From NCBI RefSeq assembly GCF_017308075.1, contig NZ_JAFKFX010000034.1, forward strand, positions 1 to 64,000: DNA of 64,000 nt, read 5' to 3'. Shown one piece after another: positions 33,475 to 41,781 of this stretch. The notes beneath the pieces are model-generated. The model ran no database searches and was not told the origin of the DNA. It saw nothing but the letters and a program-made list of their open reading frames with translations. The DNA comes from Allobosea sp. (lineage in GTDB: Bacteria; Pseudomonadota; Alphaproteobacteria; Rhizobiales; Beijerinckiaceae). The position numbers and the translations under genes are program-made. The first letter of the stretch is position 1; the number at the start of each line of letters is the position of its first letter.

Positions 33475-34386
33475 TCAGCCCTCGGCCACCGCATGCGCAA
33501 GGTCCTTCGCCAGACAAGGCCTGCTGCCCGGCGGCCGGAGGCCTCGCGCCCTGATCGCGACGTCGATTGCCGAGAACACAGCGTCACGGCAATCGATCTC
33601 CTCCGCGAAGCTCGGGACCCAGAAGCGAACGGCATAGCGGATGCCGTCGCGCTCATAGGATATGACCCTTACGTCCGGAGCAGGCTTCGCCAGGATGATC
33701 GTCGGCTCGGCAGAGGCTTGCGCCAGCAGACCCTTGGCCATCGCGACCGGCACATCGTGACCGAGCAGAATCTGGACCTTGGTCCGGTAGCGCCGCCGCG
33801 GCGCGCTGTAGTTCGTGAGCCGCTGGCGTGCGATCTGGCTGTTGGGCAGGATCGTGTAAGTGTCGTCGCGCGTCAGAAGCCGGGTCGTGCGCCATCCAAT
33901 CTCGACGATCCGGCCACGGACCGTGCTGTCGATCTCGACCCAGTCGCCGATGCGGTAGGGAGCCTCCAATCCCAGCGCGATTCCGGAGAGCACATCGGCG
34001 AGTGCGTTGCGAACGGCGAAGCCGAGGATCGCCAGAACGAGCCCCGAGCCGGCAAGGGCGCCGCTGACCGACTGCCCGAAGACCAGGATGATGGTTGCGA
34101 TGGCCGCAGCGATGAACAGCGCGACCGAGACGAGTTCCTGAAGCAGCCTGGGCACACGCCGACGGTTCGGGCCGACGCGCTCCAGCGCGATGCCGATAAG
34201 GCGGCCACCGAGCCAGGCCGCCGTGAAATAGCTCAACGCACCCGAGAGCATCCGAATGGCATCAGCTTCGATATCGGGCCTGGTCGCGTCCAGGATCGAC
34301 TGATGCGCGAGGTAGATGCCGATGCTCGTCAACATGGCCGCAGCAGGCCAGAACAAGCGGTGGCGAACGATCTCGTGCCGACTCAT
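33475..34386 (-). CDS. MscS-family mechanosensitive ion channel
   Basis: A 303-aa membrane protein. Two or three N-terminal helices are followed by the pore helix region GSGLVLAILGFAVRNALADVLSGIAL, the MscS signature, then the beta domain (YRIGDWVEID, ILPNSQIARQRLTNY) and an alpha-beta C-terminal domain. Such channels open on osmotic downshock. Start: ATG 34386 overlaps the stop of the zinc-ribbon gene (ATGA), which supports it. An upstream in-frame ATG (34506) would add 40 basic residues and overlap that gene. Its 3' end faces the aapJ promoter. Confidence 0.85.
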   Translation of the reverse strand: MSRHEIVRHRLFWPAAAMLTSIGIYLAHQSILDATRPDIEADAIRMLSGALSYFTAAWLGGRLIGIALERVGPNRRRVPRLLQELVSVALFIAAAIATIILVFGQSVSGALAGSGLVLAILGFAVRNALADVLSGIALGLEAPYRIGDWVEIDSTVRGRIVEIGWRTTRLLTRDDTYTILPNSQIARQRLTNYSAPRRRYRTKVQILLGHDVPVAMAKGLLAQASAEPTIILAKPAPDVRVISYERDGIRYAVRFWVPSFAEEIDCRDAVFSAIDVAIRARGLRPPGSRPCLAKDLAHAVAEG

Positions 34387-34571
34387 GAGCGCTCTGGCCG
34401 CCCTCTGCCCGGCGCCGCGGCGGACGGCCGCAAGCCACCGGTTTCGCCGGAGGGGCGCGCCTCGGCAAAGCCGCCCTGCTCGAGGCGACTTGAACACCAC
34501 GGGCAACGCATCGCGGTCCGCGGGACACTGCGAGTGCAGCGTGCGCAGACCAGCCTGAAACGAATAGTCAT
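34383..34571 (-). CDS. Small zinc-ribbon protein coupled to the MscS-type channel
   Basis: A 62-aa protein with CARC and CPWC separated by ten residues, a CxxC-x10-CxxC zinc ribbon (cysteines near residues 9-25), followed by a low-complexity Gly/Arg/Ser tail. GGGGAG lies eight bases before the ATG. The stop overlaps the channel start (ATGA), which argues that it is translated and functionally linked. It is too short for confident family assignment. A role in regulating the channel or as a redox or metal sensor is speculative. Confidence 0.55.
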   Translation of the reverse strand: MTIRFRLVCARCTRSVPRTAMRCPWCSSRLEQGGFAEARPSGETGGLRPSAAAPGRGRPERS

Positions 34572-35159
34572 CGATCCAACTCCCCTGCGCGCCGGCAAGG
34601 CGGCGCGAAAACCCTCGATCTGCTCTCGGTCGGGGGCCCGGAGGGCGATGGCGGCAGCGTCAGGTCGCCGCGAAGCCGCTCCGGGTAACGACATGCGTCT
34701 CCGGGATCGAATCCACTTTGAATTTCTGAATCATTTTGAGCATATAAGATATATATACTATTATTATACTATTTCAACCGCTCGTCAGCCGAATATATTT
34801 TTGCCAACTTAGCTATAGATGAATTTATTCTTCAGAAATACGGATATCACGAAAGCGCAAATCGCCCTCGCTCATCTGCCGCGCAGCCATCACCACGCCG
34901 AAGGCTGCGCCTTGCGGCTGGTTGAAGCTGGCCAAACTCGGTGCGGATTTCGAGCTGCTCCCGTCTTGGTTTCTCTGCCCCGTCGTTCGCCCGGAATATG
35001 GCCGATCGCCCCCCCCCCCCCCCGGAAACCTGTCCGTCTTCCAAGAATTCCCGAACCGGCTGCCGGTGACGTGCTAAACCGCGACAGCGCGCCTCTCGGC
35101 ATCTTGCTCTTGCAGCCTTCATAACGGGGATAGGTGGCGCGCCTATTGGGAGACGCAGA
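34572..35159. other. Divergent promoter region between zinc-ribbon/mscS and lacI
   Basis: These 588 bases contain no ORF I trust. The section 34730-34830 is strongly AT-rich (runs such as ATATATATACTATTATTATAC) in a GC-rich genome, suggesting promoters or horizontally acquired DNA. A 15-base C tract lies at 35009-35023. A frame of 101 codons at 34819-35124 spans the tract but has no domain character and is rejected. GGGAG at 35148-35152 serves the lacI GTG start. Confidence 0.5.
35009..35023 (+). repeat. Homopolymer tract of 15 C
   Basis: Fifteen consecutive C residues lie 136 bases upstream of the lacI start codon. Tracts this long are rare and slip easily during replication and sequencing. 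It could vary promoter spacing or leader structure of the lacI mRNA, or be an assembly artefact. Confidence 0.7.
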
Positions 35160-36191
35160 GTGTCGCGCGATCATCGGGTGAGTCTCAAGGATGTCGCCAA
35201 GCTGGCAGGCGTCGACGTCTCGACGGCATCGCGCATCCTCGGCGGCAAGCCCGGACAGCGCATCTCCGAAGAAGCGCGCGCCAGAATCCTGGAAGCGGCC
35301 AAGAGCTTGCAATATCAGCCGAATGCGCTGGCGAGGGCTCTGCGGACCGCACGGACATTCACGCTCGGCCTGGTCGTGCCGCAGTTCGACAACCCGGTGT
35401 TCTCGCTTGCGATCCGGGGAGCCGAGGCCGCTGCCGCGCGGCGGGGATATTCGATCCTGATCGCCCATCGCGACCCCGACCACATCGATGCCGGCACCTA
35501 TGAACGTCTTGCCGGAACCCATCGCGTCGATGGCCTGCTTGCGGCCAGCCTCGACGACGACCGCAACCTGATCGAGGATCTCAAAGCCGCACAAATTCCG
35601 TTCGTGCTGATGAACCGCAGCGTCGGCACCTCACCATCGGTCGCGCTCGATACCGAGAGCGCAGCACGCATCGGCGTCGAGCACCTGCTCGCCCTCGGGC
35701 ATCGGCGCGTCGCGCATATCGCCGGACGCCTCGAGGGCTTCAACGGCCAGGCCAGGTTGGCGGGCTATTACGGGGCTCTACAGGCGGCAGGCTTGCCGGC
35801 CGATCCCTCGCTCGTCGAGCCGGCCGGCTACAGCGTCGAAGGCGGCGCCGAGGCCATGCGTCGCCTTCTCACCCGATGCGCGCCCCTGCCAACCGCGGTG
35901 CTGGCGGCCACCCTCGTTTCGGCGACGGGAGCGATCGCGGCATTGCATGAAGCGGGGATCAGCGTACCGCGGCAAATCTCGGTGATCGCAATCCACGACG
36001 CCCCGATCGCGGCCATGGTCTACCCCGCGCTCACGACCGTCCGGACCCCATTGGAAGCGATGGGCGCATCGGCCGCCGAACTCCTGATCGACCTCATCGA
36101 GGGCGGGACGCCCGAGGCCGTACGCCTTCTGCCGCCCAGCGGTCTCTCCATCCGCAAATCCACCGCCCCTCCCCCACTTGACAGCGCGTAA
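35160..36191 (+). CDS. LacI-family transcriptional regulator
   Basis: A 343-aa repressor-type protein. The N-terminal helix-turn-helix and hinge read VSLKDVAKLAGVDVSTASRILGG and YQPNALARALRTARTFTLGLVVP. The periplasmic-binding-protein-like core follows, with SVIAIHDAP in place of the usual GFDD near the hinge-distal part. Start is GTG at 35160 with GGGAG seven bases upstream. It lies 93 bases before the FAD oxidase gene on the same strand, with a LacI-type half palindrome between. It probably represses the downstream sugar or polyol operon until the substrate or its phosphate is present. Confidence 0.9.
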   Translation: MSRDHRVSLKDVAKLAGVDVSTASRILGGKPGQRISEEARARILEAAKSLQYQPNALARALRTARTFTLGLVVPQFDNPVFSLAIRGAEAAAARRGYSILIAHRDPDHIDAGTYERLAGTHRVDGLLAASLDDDRNLIEDLKAAQIPFVLMNRSVGTSPSVALDTESAARIGVEHLLALGHRRVAHIAGRLEGFNGQARLAGYYGALQAAGLPADPSLVEPAGYSVEGGAEAMRRLLTRCAPLPTAVLAATLVSATGAIAALHEAGISVPRQISVIAIHDAPIAAMVYPALTTVRTPLEAMGASAAELLIDLIEGGTPEAVRLLPPSGLSIRKSTAPPPLDSA

Positions 36192-36205
36192 ATTCGACAT
36201 TCTAC

Positions 36206-36224
36206 TTGCGCAAACGATTGTTCA
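36206..36224. promoter_or_regulatory. Candidate LacI-family operator
   Basis: TTGCGCAAACGATTGTTCA resembles the family operator with a central CG: the core AAACGATT is a seven-of-eight palindrome and the flanks TTGCGC and GTTCA are partly symmetric. It lies between lacI and the first structural gene, about 60-80 bases upstream of the ATG. Confidence 0.4.
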
Positions 36225-36284
36225 GATCGCTTGGGAGGGTTTTTCGATGCTGTGTGCCGCTCTCACCCCGCGGAGCCCGCCCGC

Positions 36285-37748
36285 ATGAGTTCCGTGCCAG
36301 CATCGCAGGGGGCCGCGAAGCCGCTGTCCCGTATCGCCGACATCGTCGGCGCGCAGAATCTCCTGATCGACGAAGCAACCCTGCGCCAGTATGCGCGTGA
36401 TCGGCTTCCTTTCGGCATCTTCAAGCACCGGTCCGGCGGCCTGCCGGGAACCACGCCGGTCGCCGTCGCGCGCCCCGCCAGCGAAGATGAAGTCGCCGCA
36501 TTGCTCGAAGCCTCCGCGGCCGAAGGCTTCCGGGTCATTCCCTTCGGCCTGGGCTCGGGCGTGCTCGGCGGCACGATCCCGCTCGGCGGCGAGGTGATGC
36601 TCGACCTGACGCGCCTCGACAAGCTCGTCTCGATCGACGAGGTCAACGGCCTCGCCACCGTCCAGGCCGGCATGAACGGCTGGGACTTCGAAACCGCGCT
36701 CAATGCAGCGGGATGGACCAGCGGGCACCTGCCCCAGTCGATCAAGATCTCGACCGTCGGCGGCTGGGCCGCCTGCCGCGGCGGCGGCCAGGCCAGCTCC
36801 CGCTATGGCAAGATCGAGGACATCGTCGTCGGCCTCAAGGCCGTGCTGCCCGACGGGCGCAAGCTCGAAGTGCGCCCGGTCGCCCGCCGCTCGGTCGGCC
36901 CGTCCCTCATCGACCTCTTCGTCGGCTCGGAAGGCACGCTCGGCGTGATCACCGAGCTGACGCTGCGGATTTTCCGCAAGCCCGAGGTCGAGCAGGGTGT
37001 CGTGCTCGCCTTCCCGACGGTCGAGGCAGCCCTGAGCATGGCGCGAAGGGTCATGCAGGCGGAACTGCGCCCACAGGTCGTGCGCATCTATGACGAAATC
37101 GAAAGCCGCGATCGCACCAAGGGCATCGCCCTGTTCAGCGAGAAGCCGATCCTCGCGATCCTGGTCTTCAGCGGCAGCAGGAACACCGCTGAGGCCGAGG
37201 AACGCGATGCGCTCGCCATCGCCGAGCAGGAAGGCGGCACGATCGCCGATGACGCCCCGCTGCGGCATTGGCGCGAGGTCCGCTACGAATCCTACTCGGC
37301 CAAATGGCAGGCGGCCGGCTATTTCATGGACACGATCGAGGTGTGCTGTCCGTGGAGCACCCTGCCCGATCTCTACGAGAAGGCGCGCGCTGCCGCGCTC
37401 GCCATCCGGGCCGACATGCATTTCGGCGCGCACTGGTCCCATGTCTATGCCGAGGGTGCCTGCCAGTACATGACCATCCGCCTGCCGCCGATGCCCGATG
37501 CCGAAGGTCTCGTCCTGCATGGCAAGCTCTGGGACGCGATCCAGTCGGTCACGCTCGCCTGCGGCGGCAGCATCGCGCACCATCACGGCGCCGGCGTCTT
37601 CCGCAATCCCTGGATGCGTGATGAACTGGGCACGGGCCTCGACGTGCTCCAGGCGATCAAGGACGCGCTCGACCCGGACAACCGCCTCAACCCCGGCAAG
37701 CTCGGCCTGCGCCCGGCGCCCGGCACCGTTGCCGTCGGTCATCGCTGA
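36285..37748 (+). CDS. FAD-binding oxidase of the GlcD / alkyl-DHAP synthase superfamily
   Basis: A 487-aa flavoprotein. The PCMH-type FAD domain (about 40-220) holds PFGLGSGVLGGTIPLGG and DLTRLDKL. The middle reads SEGTLGVITELTLRIFRKPE, a hallmark of this superfamily, and the C-terminus has HHHGAGVFRNPWM, like the HHH active-site motif of alkyldihydroxyacetonephosphate synthase, with LDPDNRLNPGKLG at the end. Some bacterial members oxidise hydroxyacids or glycerol-phosphate-like substrates. Start: ATG 36285 preferred; TTG 36231 would add an unlike segment. It heads an operon with a sugar kinase and importer, so a carbohydrate-linked role is likely. Confidence 0.82.
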   Translation: MSSVPASQGAAKPLSRIADIVGAQNLLIDEATLRQYARDRLPFGIFKHRSGGLPGTTPVAVARPASEDEVAALLEASAAEGFRVIPFGLGSGVLGGTIPLGGEVMLDLTRLDKLVSIDEVNGLATVQAGMNGWDFETALNAAGWTSGHLPQSIKISTVGGWAACRGGGQASSRYGKIEDIVVGLKAVLPDGRKLEVRPVARRSVGPSLIDLFVGSEGTLGVITELTLRIFRKPEVEQGVVLAFPTVEAALSMARRVMQAELRPQVVRIYDEIESRDRTKGIALFSEKPILAILVFSGSRNTAEAEERDALAIAEQEGGTIADDAPLRHWREVRYESYSAKWQAAGYFMDTIEVCCPWSTLPDLYEKARAAALAIRADMHFGAHWSHVYAEGACQYMTIRLPPMPDAEGLVLHGKLWDAIQSVTLACGGSIAHHHGAGVFRNPWMRDELGTGLDVLQAIKDALDPDNRLNPGKLGLRPAPGTVAVGHR

Positions 37749-37777
37749 GGGATGCCCCTGATGTGGTGGAGCCTGAC

Positions 37778-39298
37778 ATGAGCGCGGCCGATACGCTGTT
37801 GCTCGGCATCGACCTCGGCGCCGGCTCGCTGAAGGCGAGCCTCATCCGCCTGGACGGGTCGCTCGAAGGAGAGGCCAGCCACCCGGTCTCGACGCTTGCC
37901 CCGCAACCGGGCTGGAGCGAGCAGGACCCGGCCGAGTGGTGGCGCGCAGTCTGTGCGGCGGTGCCGGCTGCGCTGGCGAAGACCGGCCGCAGCCCGGCCA
38001 GCATCGCTGCGCTCTCCTTCTCGGCCGGAGCCCATACGCAGGTGCTCGAAGATCGCGCTGGGCGCATCATCCGCCCAGCGATCCTCTGGAACGACCAGCG
38101 CTCGGGCCCGCAGACCCGGGCCCTGCGCGAGCGCGCCGACGACCGCATCCTGGAGCTCGGCTTCAACCGGGCGAACCCGACCTGGACGCTGCCGCAGATG
38201 CTCTGGCTGAAGGAGCATGAGCCGGAAGCCTTCCAGCGCGTGCACCGGCTCTATCTCGCCAAGGACTGGCTGCGCAGCCGCTTCACCGGCGGCTTCGAGA
38301 CCGACACGATCGACGCCGTCGGCGCCTTGATGGCCGATGCGCGCACGCTGCAATGGTCGCAGGAGCTCTGCGGCCTGATCGGCTGGAACATGGCAACCCT
38401 GCCGCCGATCGTCGCGGCGACCAGCCGCTGCGGCAGCGTGACCGCGGACGCCGCGCGCCAGACGGGGCTCCTCGCCGGCACGCCCGTGATCTGCGGCACC
38501 TCCGATACGGCGGTCGAGACTTACGGCGCCGGGATGATGCGCCCGGGCCTCGGCGTCGCCAAGCTCGCCACGGCCGCGACGGTCAGCGTGCTCTCCCCGC
38601 ACGCCGTGCCGCACAAGGAGCTGATCAACTATCCGCACGTTATACCCGACCACTGGTATGTCATCACCGCGACGAACTCCTGCGCCTCCGCGCACAAATG
38701 GCTGCGCGACACCTTCTTCCGTCGCGAAGGCGAAGACGGACAGGCAGCGTTCGACGCGATGGAGCACGCCGCGAACACCGTCCGGGCCGGCAGCGAAGGG
38801 CTGTTCTTCCATCCCTATCTGAACGGCGAACGCAGCCCCTATTGGGACCCGATGCTGCGCGCCGATTTCGTCGGCATCGGCTTCAACCATGGGCCGGGGC
38901 ATTTCGTGCGCGCGCTCTACGAAGGCATTTCCTACTCGCTGCGCGACTGCCTCGAAGTGCTGCGCGCGAACGGGCTCGGCTTCGAGACCGCGCGCCTGAC
39001 CGGCGGCGGGGCACGCAGCCCGCTCTGGCGCCAGATCCTCGCCGATGTGCTGGCCGTCAAAGTGGAATTGCCGGCCGTCGCCGATGCCAGCTTCGGCGCG
39101 GCGCTGCTGGCAGGCGTCGGGATCGGGGCCTATTCCAGTGCGACAGCCGCCGAACAGGCGATCCGCGTCGTCGCCACCCACGAGCCCGATCCGAGCCGGG
39201 TCGAGCTCTACGAGCGCGGATTTGCGCTCTACCGAGACATCCAGGCGGCGCTCGCCCCGCTCAATCACCGCATCCGCGCCCAGTACGGAGCGAGCTGA
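37778..39298 (+). CDS. FGGY-family carbohydrate kinase (xylulokinase-like)
   Basis: A 506-aa kinase. The N-terminal lobe starts LLGIDLGAGSLKASLI (phosphate-1 motif), with ILWNDQRSGPQT (substrate loop) and GAPVIC-like GTPVICGTSDTAVETYGAG (phosphate-2/adenosine region). Near the C-terminus, LTGGGARSPLWRQILADVL is the family's second signature. ATG 37778 has GGAG at ideal spacing; the GTGs just upstream do not. Substrate could be a ketose, a polyol or a glycerol-like compound; xylulokinase is the nearest named relative. Operon context favours phosphorylation of the imported compound. Confidence 0.87.
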   Translation: MSAADTLLLGIDLGAGSLKASLIRLDGSLEGEASHPVSTLAPQPGWSEQDPAEWWRAVCAAVPAALAKTGRSPASIAALSFSAGAHTQVLEDRAGRIIRPAILWNDQRSGPQTRALRERADDRILELGFNRANPTWTLPQMLWLKEHEPEAFQRVHRLYLAKDWLRSRFTGGFETDTIDAVGALMADARTLQWSQELCGLIGWNMATLPPIVAATSRCGSVTADAARQTGLLAGTPVICGTSDTAVETYGAGMMRPGLGVAKLATAATVSVLSPHAVPHKELINYPHVIPDHWYVITATNSCASAHKWLRDTFFRREGEDGQAAFDAMEHAANTVRAGSEGLFFHPYLNGERSPYWDPMLRADFVGIGFNHGPGHFVRALYEGISYSLRDCLEVLRANGLGFETARLTGGGARSPLWRQILADVLAVKVELPAVADASFGAALLAGVGIGAYSSATAAEQAIRVVATHEPDPSRVELYERGFALYRDIQAALAPLNHRIRAQYGAS

Positions 39299-39300
39299 TC

Positions 39301-40356
39301 ATGGCCTCCGTCACGCTCCAAGGCGTCAGCAAGTCGTTCGGCAGCATGGCGGTCGTCGATGCGGTCGACCTGTCGATCGACGAGGGCGAGTTCATGGTGC
39401 TCGTCGGCCCCTCGGGCTGCGGCAAGTCGACGACGCTGCGCATGATTGCGGGGCTCGAAGAGAGCACTGGCGGCACGATCCGCATCGGGGGGCGCGACGT
39501 GACGCGGCTGGAGCCGCGCGAACGGAACATCGCCATGGTCTTCCAGAACTATGCGCTCTACCCGCACAAGAGCGTACGCGAGAACCTCGCCTTCGGCCTG
39601 AAGATGCGCGGTACCGGCAAGGCCGAGATCGAACAGCGCGTCACCCGCGCGGCGCAGATGCTGAAGATCGAGAACCTGCTGGCGCGCAAGCCCCGCCAGC
39701 TCTCCGGCGGCCAGATGCAGCGCGTCGCCCTCGGCCGGGCGCTGGTGCGCGAGCCCGACGTCTTCCTGTTCGACGAGCCACTCTCCAACCTCGACGCCAA
39801 GATGCGGGTCCATATGCGCGACGAGATCGCCCGTCTGCATCGGGCCGTCGGCACCGCGATGATCTACGTCACCCACGACCAGGTCGAGGCGATGACGCTC
39901 GGCGACCGGATCTGCGTGATGCGCGACGGCGTCGTGCAGCAGGTCGGCCGCCCGCTGGAGGTCTACGACCGGCCCGCCAACCGCTTTGTCGCCGGCTTCA
40001 TCGGCTCGCCCGAGATGAACTTCGTCGAAGGCGCGATCGAGCAGCGCGACGGGCGTCTCGTCTTCGCTGCCGGCGAGTTCACGATACCGCTCGCCCCGGC
40101 GATGGCAGGCACCGGCAAGGTCACGCTCGGCATCAGGCCGGAGCATCTCGAACGCGATCCATCCGGCTTCGCCGCACGTGTCGTCCATATCGAGCGCATG
40201 GGCGATGAGAGCGTGCTCACGCTCGATGCCGGCGTAGCCCTGCGCGTCCTGATCGATCGCGACGACGACGTCGCCGAGGGCGACACGCTGCGCTTTGCGG
40301 CCCCGCCGCACCGGCTGCACCTGTTCGACAAGGAAGGAAAGACCCTGCGGATCTGA
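39301..40356 (+). CDS. ABC transporter ATPase, MalK/UgpC type
   Basis: A 351-aa ATPase of a carbohydrate importer. It has Walker [10 protein letters not shown] (36-44), Q-loop FQNYALYPH, signature LSGGQMQRVALGRAL, Walker B FLFDEPLSNLD and the His switch in YVTHDQVEAMT, followed by TOBE-type C-terminal domains (IGSPEMNFVEG and IRPEHLE). It starts two bases after the kinase stop. It energises the two permeases at 41782 and 42651. A short stem (AACCGG/CCGGTT) lies in the gap to the binding-protein gene. Confidence 0.93.
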   Translation: MASVTLQGVSKSFGSMAVVDAVDLSIDEGEFMVLVGPSGCGKSTTLRMIAGLEESTGGTIRIGGRDVTRLEPRERNIAMVFQNYALYPHKSVRENLAFGLKMRGTGKAEIEQRVTRAAQMLKIENLLARKPRQLSGGQMQRVALGRALVREPDVFLFDEPLSNLDAKMRVHMRDEIARLHRAVGTAMIYVTHDQVEAMTLGDRICVMRDGVVQQVGRPLEVYDRPANRFVAGFIGSPEMNFVEGAIEQRDGRLVFAAGEFTIPLAPAMAGTGKVTLGIRPEHLERDPSGFAARVVHIERMGDESVLTLDAGVALRVLIDRDDDVAEGDTLRFAAPPHRLHLFDKEGKTLRI

Positions 40357-40405
40357 AACCGGCGCAAGACCGGTTCAACCGACAATGAAACGAGGAGGAG
40401 ACGCG

Positions 40406-41728
40406 ATGACGACCAGGAAGACCGGCGGGCTCTCCCGCCGCTCGCTGCTGACAGCGGGCGCCGGGGCTGCAGCAGCCACGATCTACATGCCGGCCGTGCA
40501 CTCGCAAGTGCATGAGCTGCGCTTTCTCAACGGCGAACCCGCCGTCGACTCGGTGCGAGCCCTGCGTGTCGCAGCCGCGCAGTATGAGAAGGAACGCCGG
40601 ATCAAGGTCACGATCGACACCGTGCCCTCCGGCGACGCCTATACGCGCACCGTCTCAGCCATCAAGGGCGGGCGGCCCTACGACATCTCGACGCTGATCT
40701 TTGTCGCCCATGTGCTGACCCTCGCCAATGAAGGCCAGCTCACGCCGATCACCGAGCTCGTGAACCGGCACAAATGGGGCAAGCGGATCCTGTTCCCGGT
40801 GAACGGGCAGCACTACTGGTACATGTACGACTACAATCTGTGCTGGCTGTTCTACCGCAAGGACCTCTACGATTCCGCCAAGCTCGAGCCGCCCAAGACC
40901 TGGGCGCAATTGCTCGAAAACTGCCGTAAGACCTCAGGAACCGAGGGCGGCAGCCAGCGCTTCGGCATGGCGACGCCGATCGGCAACAACGACGCGACCA
41001 ATTGGATGAGCCTGGCCTATATGTGGGCCGACGGCATCTCGCTGTTCGACGACAAATGGACGAACACCTTCGCCAGCGAGGAGAACCGCAAGCGCGCTGC
41101 GGCCTATCTCGATTTCTTCGGCGAAATGTACAAGACGATGCCGCCCGGCATGACGCAGGCGGGGTTCGGCACCATCACCGCCGCCTACTCCTCCGGGCAG
41201 GCAGCGCACGCGCCTTACGCCGGGCGCCTGATCGAGATTCTCGAACAGCGCGCGCCCCAGCTCGCGGACAAGTACGGCATGATGCCGTACCCCGACAGCG
41301 CCGGCAAACAGGCCGCGGTCAACCACGGTTATGACGGCTGGGTCGTCGGCAAGACGCCGATGGCCGAGGAGGCGGTGCGCTTCCTCGAATGGTTCTCGGA
41401 CGCGCACTACATCAACTTCCTGCACTCGGCGCCGCTGCATTTCCAGCCGCCACGCCTCGACATCTACGAGGATGCACGCTGGCGGGCGCATCCGTTGATC
41501 GAAAAGCATGCCGGTGCGGTGAAGACGATGCAGGGCTTCCTCGATGACCCCAACATCGTCATCCGCTCGGTCGACACCGAGGGACCGGCACCGGATCTGC
41601 GCCCTGCGAAGATCTTCGAATCCTGGGTGTTCCCGGAGATGCTCCAGAACAAGGTGCTGAAGAACCTGTCGTCGCAGGACTGCGTCTCGCAGGCCGTCGA
41701 GAAGATGAACCGCGCCATTGCCGGCTGA
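40406..41728 (+). CDS. Extracellular solute-binding protein, sugar ABC importer, Tat-type signal
   Basis: A 440-aa family-1 binding protein. The signal sequence has SRRSLLTAGAGAAAA, a twin-arginine motif, so it is probably exported folded by Tat. The mature part begins HELRFLNGEPAVDSVRALR. GAGGAGGAG six to fourteen bases upstream gives strong translation at ATG 40406. Hydrophobic Trp and Tyr residues (QHYWYMYDYNLCWLFYRKD) may line the sugar pocket. It belongs with the ATPase and permeases on either side, and a stem-loop with a UUCG tetraloop follows its stop. Confidence 0.9.
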   Translation: MTTRKTGGLSRRSLLTAGAGAAAATIYMPAVHSQVHELRFLNGEPAVDSVRALRVAAAQYEKERRIKVTIDTVPSGDAYTRTVSAIKGGRPYDISTLIFVAHVLTLANEGQLTPITELVNRHKWGKRILFPVNGQHYWYMYDYNLCWLFYRKDLYDSAKLEPPKTWAQLLENCRKTSGTEGGSQRFGMATPIGNNDATNWMSLAYMWADGISLFDDKWTNTFASEENRKRAAAYLDFFGEMYKTMPPGMTQAGFGTITAAYSSGQAAHAPYAGRLIEILEQRAPQLADKYGMMPYPDSAGKQAAVNHGYDGWVVGKTPMAEEAVRFLEWFSDAHYINFLHSAPLHFQPPRLDIYEDARWRAHPLIEKHAGAVKTMQGFLDDPNIVIRSVDTEGPAPDLRPAKIFESWVFPEMLQNKVLKNLSSQDCVSQAVEKMNRAIAG

Positions 41729-41752
41729 GCCGCGCACCACAACGCAAAGGAG

Positions 41753-41774
41753 GGCGGGCCCTTCGGGGCCTGCC
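41753..41774 (+). other. Stem-loop with TTCG tetraloop after the binding-protein gene
   Basis: GGCGGGCCC and GGGCCTGCC pair over nine bases (one G-U) around TTCG, eight bases before the permease start and covering part of its leader. It probably protects the binding-protein mRNA and reduces permease translation. Confidence 0.6.
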
Positions 41775-41781
41775 ACCGCCC

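Noticed and set aside
33382-34812. A 476-codon open frame on the plus strand opposite mscS
   Set aside because: No domain, no start signal, and its composition mirrors the channel gene on the other strand.
34819-35124. A 101-codon frame spanning the poly-C tract
   Set aside because: Coding would require a run of five prolines from the C tract, there is no domain character, and the N-terminal part is AT-rich promoter-like DNA.
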